Of a stretch of 64,000 nucleotides of DNA, positions 18,084 to 25,868 are shown piece by piece (position 1 is the first letter of the stretch; every line of letters starts with the position of its first letter). Origin of the DNA: JBJXGE01 sp046154185 (GTDB lineage Bacteria; Planctomycetota; UBA8108; UBA1146; JAJFFE01); contig JBJXGE010000004.1 of the NCBI GenBank assembly GCA_046154185.1, forward strand, positions 1 to 64,000. Reading direction: 5' to 3'. A model generated the notes under the pieces. The model made no database searches. It was not told the origin of the DNA and saw only the letters and a list, made by a program, of their open reading frames with translations. The translations under genes and the position numbers were made by a program.

Positions 18084-18265
18084 CATTCATCCTTCGTGAT
18101 ACGGAGAGGCTAGCCGAGGGTTCGGCTGCGCTGCAAGCGTCCGCGCAGGAACCGCGTGGCAAAGCTCGCGCTGAAGCGTAGAATCAGCGCCTGGTTTGTC
18201 GTGTTCGGTCGGCGGATCCCCTCGCGTCCGTCGGCTGAGACTTCGGGCCGCGAGGAGGCGCGCGT

Positions 18266-20620
18266 ATGCCTTATCTAATGGCGAGGAACGAGCGGCGCGA
18301 ATATGTCGTGCGCTTGGAACTGCCGACGACTCGCGCGGTGATTGGTCGCGCGCGCGATTCGAATCTCAGAGTTCGTGATAGCTCCGTTTCCAAAATTCAC
18401 GCGTCCATCGAGCCCGCCACGAAAGGTGGTCGCTATCTCGTCAGCGACTTGGGATCGCGCAATGGTCTCCGGCACGGTGGCGTGCGCCAGCGCGAGATCG
18501 AAGTTCGCGTTGGAGAAGTATTTTATGTCGGCGACGTTGAGTGTCAGATTTTTCACGACGATCTGCCGTCGACTGAGGAGCCGACCACGACGCAGCTTCG
18601 GCCCGTGACGTTGATACCGCTCGATGCAAAGGCGCACGCCGAGTCCGAGCCGCGGCGCCCACTCCACGTCCTCATGCGACGCGGCGAACGGAGGATGCTC
18701 GGCGCGCTCGCGACCACGGCTTTGCTCGCCGGGTTCGCCGGCTGGTACTTGCCGGCGTGGATCTCACCCGTTCGGACCTCGCCAGTTGTGCCGCTCGCTA
18801 GCCCCGTCGACATCGATGCGCGGCCGCCGCCTTCACCGCTCGCGACAACGCCGGCCGCCGCCGAGTCGACGATCGTCTCGGAGCCCCAGTCCGTGCGCGC
18901 GCCAACTCCGGTTGTCGCGCAATCGAGTCATGTCGCTTCGGCGGGCGCGGCACTCGCACTCCGATACGGGCGAACGTCCGAGGCGGTCGAACGAACGCGG
19001 CGCTTGTGGATCCAGCTCTACGGCCGCTGGCCCACCGCCGACGAATTGCTGAACTCGAGCGATCTCGATCCGTCGACGCTCGCCCGCGCCGCTCCGCTTA
19101 CTGTCGAATACTGGCGTGAACGCGCGCGCAGTCACTTGCGTGGCCGACCCGGCTACGCCGTAAACGGTCGCTTCGAACTTCCCGCTGCACTTCTGCCGCA
19201 GGAGATTCCGCTCGATGCGAGCGATTGGTGGCGCACGCTCGCGCGGCTCGACGTCACTGGCGCCGTCGTCGAAGTCTCAGCGCTCGCGCTCGTTTCGCGA
19301 ATCGATGCTCCGCAGTCGATGACGCCGGACACATTCTTGCGCAGTATCTACAGCGTGCTGTTCGGATCGGCGCCGAGCTTCGCGGTCGCGACTCAACTCG
19401 AACGGCTCGTCTGCGCCGACTTTCCCTGGGCGATGCAAGGCGCACATCTCGTCGACGCTTTGTTGTATGCGCCGCAGATGTCGTACCCCGCGCCCGCGGC
19501 CGGCGCCGAACGCGCGTGGCTCGATTCCGCGATCTTGTTGGCGGGTAGCAGTGATCTTGCGGTTGCGGCGAGTGGTGTGGTCGACGAAGCGTCACGCGAA
19601 GAGATCGCGCGCCAACTCGCGCGTGGGACTTTCGATTACCGCCGCGTGTTGCGCTGTCTCTTGTTGCAACAGCTCGCGCCCGTGGCTGCGACCGAGGCGG
19701 GTGCGAATCGATCCGAGCTTTCAGCGCCGCTGCGTTTCGAAGTCCTCTGTGGATTTTCAGCGCGCGATCTCTTGCGCCGGCCCAAGGAGATTCCGTGGCT
19801 CTGGAAGCGGCTGGAGATGGCGTCGCTCCAGATTTTCGCGCCCGCGGAAGAGTCCGCCGCGACACTCTATGCGACCGCGTTTGCAAATTGTGCCGGCGAG
19901 GAAACGGTCATTGTCTCGCAGCCCGCGTCGTTGCCGCACTCGCTCCATGGCGACTGCCGAGTCGCCGACCGCATCTGGATGGCGAACGGCCTCTTGTATC
20001 CCGAGTTGACCGCATTGTGCGCCGAAATCGGTGTTCCACGCGTGCCCGCTCCGACACCGGAGATCGACGCGTGGCTTGCGAAGTCGCTCGGGAGCGATCG
20101 AGAGGGCCGCGGTTCGAATCGCGTGCCGAGCGCCGGCAACGAGGTCTTTGCGCGCGAAGCACTTCGCACCGGCGGCTTCCGTCTCGCCGGCGGCGACAGC
20201 GCCGCCGCACTGTGGCGACCGGCGACATGTGCGACGGAACTCGCGCGAGTGTGCGCAGTACACTTGCCGAATTCGCCGCTCTCCGTGTGGACGCGCGTGG
20301 AAGAATCTTCGGCGCCGGGTGTGTCGAGCGATTGGCAGGACTTTCTCGTCGCGCTCGAAATCGCGACGAGCACGCTTTCGCAGCGCGATTTCGAACTCTG
20401 GCTCTGGGGCGAAGCGTCGACGGGTGGCGCGGAAGTTTTGCGAATTTGCTGGGGGCCGAGCGTCGCGCGCGGGTGGGTGCGACAGGAATCGCAGCCGTTG
20501 CGGGCGTTGCATCGTGGCCTCGTGCGGCGACCTGCGGGAGCGGAAAGTCTCCCTGTCATCCTCGATGAATCAGAAGCGGCACCCTCGCCAACAAGTCCCA
20601 CGACCGGAGGGAAGCAATGA
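18266..20620 (+). CDS. FHA-domain inner-membrane protein with large uncharacterised C-terminal region
   Basis: 784 aa. An FHA domain lies at ~15-98 with the phosphothreonine-binding pattern (VIGRARDSNLRVRDSSVSKIHASI; SDLGSRNGL). A linker leads to one membrane helix at ~145-167 (LGALATTALLAGFAGWYLPAW) and a Pro/Ala linker. About 550 residues of unrecognised, presumably periplasmic sequence follow. Within it, RRLWIQLYGRWPTADELL (~246-263) and FLRSIYSVLFGSAPSF (~353-368) resemble the short Y-LGR-P motifs of DUF4214/DUF1549-type proteins, but the rest does not. The stop codon overlaps the next start (ATGA), so translation is coupled to the prenyltransferase-repeat gene. It may sense phosphorylation inside and act outside; this is inference. 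Confidence 0.6.
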   Translation: MPYLMARNERREYVVRLELPTTRAVIGRARDSNLRVRDSSVSKIHASIEPATKGGRYLVSDLGSRNGLRHGGVRQREIEVRVGEVFYVGDVECQIFHDDLPSTEEPTTTQLRPVTLIPLDAKAHAESEPRRPLHVLMRRGERRMLGALATTALLAGFAGWYLPAWISPVRTSPVVPLASPVDIDARPPPSPLATTPAAAESTIVSEPQSVRAPTPVVAQSSHVASAGAALALRYGRTSEAVERTRRLWIQLYGRWPTADELLNSSDLDPSTLARAAPLTVEYWRERARSHLRGRPGYAVNGRFELPAALLPQEIPLDASDWWRTLARLDVTGAVVEVSALALVSRIDAPQSMTPDTFLRSIYSVLFGSAPSFAVATQLERLVCADFPWAMQGAHLVDALLYAPQMSYPAPAAGAERAWLDSAILLAGSSDLAVAASGVVDEASREEIARQLARGTFDYRRVLRCLLLQQLAPVAATEAGANRSELSAPLRFEVLCGFSARDLLRRPKEIPWLWKRLEMASLQIFAPAEESAATLYATAFANCAGEETVIVSQPASLPHSLHGDCRVADRIWMANGLLYPELTALCAEIGVPRVPAPTPEIDAWLAKSLGSDREGRGSNRVPSAGNEVFAREALRTGGFRLAGGDSAAALWRPATCATELARVCAVHLPNSPLSVWTRVEESSAPGVSSDWQDFLVALEIATSTLSQRDFELWLWGEASTGGAEVLRICWGPSVARGWVRQESQPLRALHRGLVRRPAGAESLPVILDESEAAPSPTSPTTGGKQ

Positions 20621-22779
20621 GTCTGCGCACGTTTGACACGCGACCGCGAACACTCCTGCGTTCGTTGCTCCTGTTCGTAACGGTTCTCGCCGGGAGTTCT
20701 GTGCCGGTCGCTGCGCAACCGCCGCCCCGCAACGATGTGAGCGCGATCGAAGACAGCATCGAGCGCGGTCGCACGTTTCTCTACAGCGCATTGCGCCGCG
20801 CGGGCGAAGCGTCGCAGGATCACTATCGCAGTTCGTATCCCATGGGATACCACGCGCTCGCCGTTTACGCGCTCCTCGAAGCAGGCACGCCGCATGACGC
20901 GCCGCTTGTGCGTGAGATGTTTCGACAGCTCGATCGATTGCCGATGACGCAGGTCTATTCGGTCGCGCTGTACGTGCTCGCGCTCGACGCGTGGTGGCGA
21001 GCGACGCCGCGACCGGCGGCGCCGGCGCCATCGCGCGGAAAAACGCAGGTACCGACCCGAGCGAAAATCGAAGGCCGCACACGCGTCCGCCTCGCGGCCG
21101 CAATCGAATGGCTGGTCAACGGTGTTGTGCCGAACAAAGGCGTCTGGGGCTACGAGTCCGTTCGCGATCCGGCGTCACGCGGCTGGGCGGATTTTTCCAA
21201 TACGCAGTTCGCGGTCTTGGCGCTCCATGTCGGCCGGCAACACGAGATCGCGGTACCGAGGCTCCTGTTCGAGCAAATCGCAACGACGCATTTGGAGAGC
21301 GGCTGGGAAACGACGGTGCCGGAACGGTTACGCTGCGAAGGCCCGGGTTGGTGGTCGGAGCTGCCGCCTGCACAACTCGGCCAAGCCGATCAAGTCGTGT
21401 TGGACGCGAGTGGCTACACCGTGATCGCCGCGCCGATGGTGTGGCCGTACGTGCCGGACGCGGCAGGGCTTCGGCGTAGCAGCCAGTACAGCATGATCGC
21501 TGCCGCAACGTCGTCGCTCGTCGTTGCGCGCTTTGCGCTCGAGGCCGCGACCGAAGCGCAGTCGCCGGAATCGACCGAGCGCACGCGCGCGTTCATCACG
21601 CGCATCGACGGCGGCATTTGCGGCGGCATGGTGGGACTCGCGGACGGCTTCAGCCATCTCTATCCGGCGGCTTCCGACACGTTGCATCGCAACTACTACT
21701 ACACGATTTACTCAGTCGAAAAGGCGTTTGATCTCGGCGGCGTCGAGCGGATCCAAGGGCGCGACTGGCACGCCGAGCAATCGCGACTCCTCGTGACTGA
21801 GCAAGGTCCAAATGGCGCGTGGGGTGTCGTCGAGTCAAGCGGTGAGCAACAAGTGGTGAGCACGTGCTTCGCATTGTTGTTCTTGAAACGCGCGACGCGG
21901 CGGCTGCGCGTGCAAGCGCTCGGTCCCATCGTCACCGGGCTTGGCGATGCCGGGGGCGTGGGCATCGGCGCCGGCCGACTTTTCATTCCGAGTCGTGAAG
22001 GCACGGTCGATGCCGCCGAATTCTTCAAGCGGCTCGCCAGCGAACGCACGAGTGAACTGCTCGAGTTGGCGCGAGAAGCGGTCGCGGCCTGCGCGCCGCA
22101 CGATGGCCCGGAACTGCTCCCACACTTGGTCGCCTGTCGCGGCACGACAAAGGATGCGGTCGATCGTTGGAGTCGAAAGGCCATTCTTGAAATCAGCGGG
22201 CTCGCCGGCGAATCGGCGGCGCTGCAAGTCGAAGCGTGGCTGAGTAGCCTGCGACGCGTGCGGAAACTCGGGCAAGCGGATGCGACCGAGCCGATCGACG
22301 AGTTGCTCGAATTGTTGCGCCGGACTGGCGAAACCGCTCGACTTCAATTGGAAATCCTCGCGGCGCTCGTGCGACGCAATGATCTCGGGGCGGTACCGGC
22401 GCTCATCGAAAAGGCGTCGGACTCAACGGGCGAAATCCACAAGGCGACGATCGACGCGCTCGAAGTCCTGACGGGCGAGTCGGTCGTGCGATCCGGACCG
22501 GTCGACGAGCGCGATGATCGCGCGGCAACCGTCTCGCGCTGGCGCGAACTCTGGGCGCGCGAGGGCGCGACGCTCCAGACAAAACGAAGTTGGGACAAGT
22601 TGCGCGCGGCCCTCGACCGCGCGACCCAGCCCGCGGAGCGCGCGCGCCTGCGCGCGCAAATTGTCGGACTCGGGAGTTCCATTCTGCCGCACGTCGACGC
22701 GATTCTGGCCCAAGCCGAGTTTGCGTTCGATTGGGTGCTGATTCGCGCCGAGCTTCGCGGCGAGCCGGTCGGTCTCTAG
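20617..22779 (+). CDS. Secreted prenyltransferase/squalene-oxidase-repeat protein with C-terminal helical repeats
   Basis: 720 aa, start overlapping the previous stop. Signal peptide SLLLFVTVLAGSSVPVAAQ. Residues ~45-430 form an alpha/alpha-toroid of the prenyltransferase/squalene-oxidase-repeat type often found in planctomycetes: SSYPMGYHALAVYALLEAG, TQVYSVALYVLALDAWW, WGYESVRDP, WADFSNTQFAVLALHVGRQ, YYYTIYSVEKAFDLGG, GAWGVVESSG. No DxDD-type cyclase motif is seen, so enzymatic cyclisation is doubtful. Residues ~470-720 are helical and HEAT-like (LLPHLVACRGTTKDAVDRW; LQLEILAALVRRNDLGAV). The strict coupling to the FHA protein suggests a joint complex. Confidence 0.7.
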   Translation: MSLRTFDTRPRTLLRSLLLFVTVLAGSSVPVAAQPPPRNDVSAIEDSIERGRTFLYSALRRAGEASQDHYRSSYPMGYHALAVYALLEAGTPHDAPLVREMFRQLDRLPMTQVYSVALYVLALDAWWRATPRPAAPAPSRGKTQVPTRAKIEGRTRVRLAAAIEWLVNGVVPNKGVWGYESVRDPASRGWADFSNTQFAVLALHVGRQHEIAVPRLLFEQIATTHLESGWETTVPERLRCEGPGWWSELPPAQLGQADQVVLDASGYTVIAAPMVWPYVPDAAGLRRSSQYSMIAAATSSLVVARFALEAATEAQSPESTERTRAFITRIDGGICGGMVGLADGFSHLYPAASDTLHRNYYYTIYSVEKAFDLGGVERIQGRDWHAEQSRLLVTEQGPNGAWGVVESSGEQQVVSTCFALLFLKRATRRLRVQALGPIVTGLGDAGGVGIGAGRLFIPSREGTVDAAEFFKRLASERTSELLELAREAVAACAPHDGPELLPHLVACRGTTKDAVDRWSRKAILEISGLAGESAALQVEAWLSSLRRVRKLGQADATEPIDELLELLRRTGETARLQLEILAALVRRNDLGAVPALIEKASDSTGEIHKATIDALEVLTGESVVRSGPVDERDDRAATVSRWRELWAREGATLQTKRSWDKLRAALDRATQPAERARLRAQIVGLGSSILPHVDAILAQAEFAFDWVLIRAELRGEPVGL

Positions 22780-22961
22780 TGCCGTGTCAGGCAACTTTGA
22801 CCCTCTTTGTCCGGGCAGCCTCGGGTCATTCTTGCTCGCTCCTTCGTCGCGAAATCCTCAACGACCAGGCAGGTCGCCTCCGGTTTCGCTCGGTCGCTCG
22901 CGACCAAGCCTAACCCAAGTTGCCTCGAACCTAGCGGGCCAAGGTTGCCTGACACGGCACT
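22778..22961. repeat. MITE-like element with 18-bp terminal inverted repeats
   Basis: AGTGCCGTGTCAGGCAAC at 22778-22795 is the exact reverse complement of GTTGCCTGACACGGCACT at 22944-22961. The match continues imperfectly inward (TTTGACCC versus CTTGGCCC on the complementary side). The ~148-bp interior is non-coding and itself rich in short complementary pieces (TCGCTCCTTCGTCGCGA, GGTCGC/GCGACC). It begins within the stop codon of the upstream gene. This looks like a non-autonomous miniature inverted-repeat element or a very large hairpin. No transposase gene is present in the window. Confidence 0.65.
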
Positions 22962-23062
22962 CGATCGTCGACCGAGTGCAGTAGGCTGCGCCGGGCTCGC
23001 TTGTTACGCGAGTGCGATGGTATTCTCCTTGGATCGATTCGTTGAACGGGAGAAATGCCGTA

Positions 23063-25480
23063 ATGTTGACGTTGCTCGTGTTGCTGCTGCTTTGCCTGGG
23101 GCTGCTCTACTTTGGTCACGGTTTTTTGTCCTGGGTCGTCACTGGAGTCGTGGCCTTCACGTGGTGGGGACTGCGCGGCGGGACGGATTCGCTCGGTTTT
23201 TGGATACTCGCGCCGCTCTTCGGCGCCGTGGTTTTGCTATTCGGCTTCGCGCCGCTGCGCCGCGCGATTTTCAGCGCGCGCGCGCTGCGAGTCCTCGCCA
23301 AAGTGATGCCGCAGATCAGTGAGACCGAGCGGATCGCGCTCGAGGCCGGGACGGTTTGGTGGGACGCGGAATTGTTTTCCGGTCGCCCGCGCTGGCGCGT
23401 GTTGCTCGACGCGAAGGCGCGCGCGTTGAGCGCCGAAGAGCAAGCGTTTCTCGATGGTCCCGTGCAAGAGCTGTGCGCGATGCTCGACGATTGGCAGATC
23501 CGCACGAACGGCGACTTGCCGGAGCCGGTGTGGGAACACCTCAAGCGCCACGGCTACTTCGGCATGATCGTGCCGAGGCAATTCGGTGGGCTTGAGTTTT
23601 CGGCGCGCGCGAATTCGGCTGTGATCGCACGGGTCGCGAGCCGATCGGTGACGGCCGCCGTCACGGTGATGGTGCCAAATTCGCTCGGCCCGGCGGAGCT
23701 GTTGCTCCACTACGGGACCGATGCGCAGAAGCAGCATTACTTGCCGCGCCTCGCGCGCGGCGAAGAAGTGCCGTGCTTCGCCCTGACGGAGCCAGGCGCC
23801 GGAAGCGATGCCGCGTCCATGACAAGTCGCGGCATCGTCTGCCGCGGACGATTCGCCGACGCGGAAGTGCTCGGCATGCGCCTCACGTGGAACAAGCGCT
23901 ACATCACGCTCGCGCCGGTCGCGACAGTGCTCGGGCTCGCGTTCAAGCTGGCGGACCCGGAGCATTTGCTCGGCGAAGTCGACGAACTCGGCATTACTTG
24001 CGCGTTGATTCCGACGAGCGTGCCGGGCGTCGAGATCGGCCGCCGTCATGATCCGCTCGGCGTGCCGTTCATGAATGGACCGACCACCGGTCACGACGTG
24101 TTCGTACCGCTCGACTTCATCATCGGCGGCCCCGCGATGGCGGGCAAAGGCTGGTTGATGTTGATGCAGTGCCTCGCGGCCGGGCGCGGAATCTCGCTGC
24201 CCGCGCTTTCGTGCGGCGCTTCGCAACTCGCGACGCGCGCGATGGGCGCTTACGCCACCGTGCGCGAGCAGTTCAATGTGGCGATCGGCAAACTCGAAGG
24301 CATCGAAGATCGACTCGCGCGCATCGGCGGTCTCAACTATGCGATGAATGCCGCGCGACACTTGACGACGGCGGCCATTGACCTCGGGCAAAAGCCGGCG
24401 GTGATCACCGCGATCGTGAAAGCCTATTTGACCGAGGGCATGCGCACGGTCGTCAACGACGCCATGGACGTGCAGGCGGGCGGCGCGATCTGCCAAGGAC
24501 CGCGGAATTTCATGTCGAGTTCGTACTGCGCCGTGCCGATCGGCATCACGGTCGAAGGCGCCAACATCCTCACACGGACGCTGATCATTTACGGTCAAGG
24601 TGCGCTGCGTTGCCATCCGTATGTGCGCGCGCAAGTGGATGCCGTCGCGACCGGCAACCTCAAGGCGTTCGATCGCGCGTTGTTCAAACACATCGGTTTC
24701 ACCAGCTCGAACTTCGTACGAGCGGCTGCGCTCGGACTCAGCGCCGGCCGACTCGCCGTCGCGCCAGCGGGCGTCGGCAGTGCGCGCCGCTATTACCAAC
24801 AATTGAGTCGCGCGTCGGCGGCGTTCGTGACACTTTCCGACGTCGCGATGGCGCTCCTCGGCGGTTCGCTCAAACGGCGCGAAAAAATCAGCGGGCGCTT
24901 CGCGGATGCCTTGGCATGGATGTACTTGGGCTCAGCATCGCTCAAGGCTTTTCATGACGGCGGTCAGCGCGACGACGAACTCGCGTTCTTGCGCTACAGT
25001 CTCGAACACGCGCTCTATGAAACTCACGAGGCGTTCAGCGGCATCCTGGACCATCTCGCTAGTCGGCCGCTCGGCTGGGCGTTGAAGACTCTGCTGTTTC
25101 CATTCGGAGTGCGGCGCAAACGGCCGAGTGACAGAGTCGGCGCGCAGATCGCCGCCGCGCTGCTCGCGGGCGGCGACTTGGCGGGACGGCTCAGTCCGGA
25201 CCTCTACTGCCCGCCGGCGAGCGAAGTGGGTCTCGGCCAGTTATTGGCGGCGGCGGACACGATTCGGTCCGCGCACGTCGTGCATCAAAAGGTCCGTGAG
25301 TCCGTGCAAAGCGGGCGACTCGCGTCGAAGCCGCGCGAAACACTTGCCGCCCGCGCGTTCGAGGCAAACCTCATCACCCGCGACGAGCTCGCGCTCGTGG
25401 AGGCGGCGCGCAAGGTGCGCGACACGGTCGTGCAAGTCGATGCCTTTGAGTCGCGCCCGGCGCCGCAACACGTGTCCTAA
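23063..25480 (+). CDS. fadE: Membrane-associated acyl-CoA dehydrogenase FadE
   Basis: 805 aa from ATG 23063 (GGGAGA upstream), very close to the length of E. coli FadE. Two or three N-terminal hydrophobic helices at ~1-75 (LTLLVLLLLCLGLLYFGHG; LGFWILAPLFGAVVLLFGF) are a FadE feature. An acyl-CoA dehydrogenase core occupies ~150-480: FGGLEFSARANSAVIARVA, CFALTEPGAGSDAASM (FAD/substrate loop), VEGANILTRTLIIYGQGAL (region of the catalytic Glu). The FadE-specific C-terminal extension (DUF1974-like) includes YSLEHALYETHEAF. It performs the first oxidation of fatty acid beta-oxidation. The gene is single and is not followed by other fad genes. Confidence 0.92.
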   Translation: MLTLLVLLLLCLGLLYFGHGFLSWVVTGVVAFTWWGLRGGTDSLGFWILAPLFGAVVLLFGFAPLRRAIFSARALRVLAKVMPQISETERIALEAGTVWWDAELFSGRPRWRVLLDAKARALSAEEQAFLDGPVQELCAMLDDWQIRTNGDLPEPVWEHLKRHGYFGMIVPRQFGGLEFSARANSAVIARVASRSVTAAVTVMVPNSLGPAELLLHYGTDAQKQHYLPRLARGEEVPCFALTEPGAGSDAASMTSRGIVCRGRFADAEVLGMRLTWNKRYITLAPVATVLGLAFKLADPEHLLGEVDELGITCALIPTSVPGVEIGRRHDPLGVPFMNGPTTGHDVFVPLDFIIGGPAMAGKGWLMLMQCLAAGRGISLPALSCGASQLATRAMGAYATVREQFNVAIGKLEGIEDRLARIGGLNYAMNAARHLTTAAIDLGQKPAVITAIVKAYLTEGMRTVVNDAMDVQAGGAICQGPRNFMSSSYCAVPIGITVEGANILTRTLIIYGQGALRCHPYVRAQVDAVATGNLKAFDRALFKHIGFTSSNFVRAAALGLSAGRLAVAPAGVGSARRYYQQLSRASAAFVTLSDVAMALLGGSLKRREKISGRFADALAWMYLGSASLKAFHDGGQRDDELAFLRYSLEHALYETHEAFSGILDHLASRPLGWALKTLLFPFGVRRKRPSDRVGAQIAAALLAGGDLAGRLSPDLYCPPASEVGLGQLLAAADTIRSAHVVHQKVRESVQSGRLASKPRETLAARAFEANLITRDELALVEAARKVRDTVVQVDAFESRPAPQHVS

Positions 25481-25510
25481 CGGCGCGAATGTGCAGAATT
25501 CAAAGACTCC

Positions 25511-25547
25511 CGAAAAAAAAAGGACGACCCAGGGGAGGGTCGTCCTT
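25511..25547 (-). terminator. Strong intrinsic terminator, minus strand
   Basis: AAGGACGACCC at 25520-25530 pairs perfectly with GGGTCGTCCTT at 25537-25547 around a 6-nt loop. The A-run at 25513-25520 gives a long U-tract on the minus strand. It lies ~320 nt beyond the stop of the minus-strand gene ending at 25869. It may therefore end that mRNA or a separate small RNA from 25548-25868. It also sits 30 bp after fadE, but the plus strand has no U-tract. Confidence 0.8.
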
Positions 25548-25868
25548 GAGGCAAGAAGAGGTAGCCGAGACTCAGTGTGTGGGCACCGAGCAGATCACCG
25601 GGTGGGCGGAGGTTTGGGTTTGCCCTGGGTAGGCCGGGTGGTCTTATCGACCGAGTAGCAAGGTGAGTGCCGAGTTCTTGTCGGGCGCCAAGTCCGCAGC
25701 GATGGATCGAACTTAAGATCCTATGCTATTTGGTCTTACCTGAGATCTCCGGAAGTTGCGGCCGGTCTGCTCGCGACCGGGCCTTCGCCCCAACTGAGGC
25801 GTGAATGTTCAGTTTGCGGGTGGGATGTTCGGGCGCGCTCCACAATCCGCGACGAAGCCGACAACAAA
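25548..25868 (-). other. Non-coding 320 bp between TMTC-like gene and terminator; possible 3' UTR or small RNA
   Basis: No convincing ORF on either strand. Read on the minus strand it ends in a textbook terminator. It contains AT-richer sequence at 25713-25737 (minus strand AAATAGCATAGGATCTTAAG) that could serve as a -10 region for an independent ~170-nt RNA. It lacks the hallmarks of RNase P RNA, tmRNA, SRP RNA or 6S RNA that could be looked for by eye. Confidence 0.3.

Noticed and set aside
20105..20130. tRNA T-arm-like GGTTCGAATC
   Set aside because: It lies inside the FHA gene with no acceptor stem or other arms.
23237..24802. 521-aa minus-strand open frame within fadE
   Set aside because: Antisense shadow. 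FadE motifs on the plus strand are complete.
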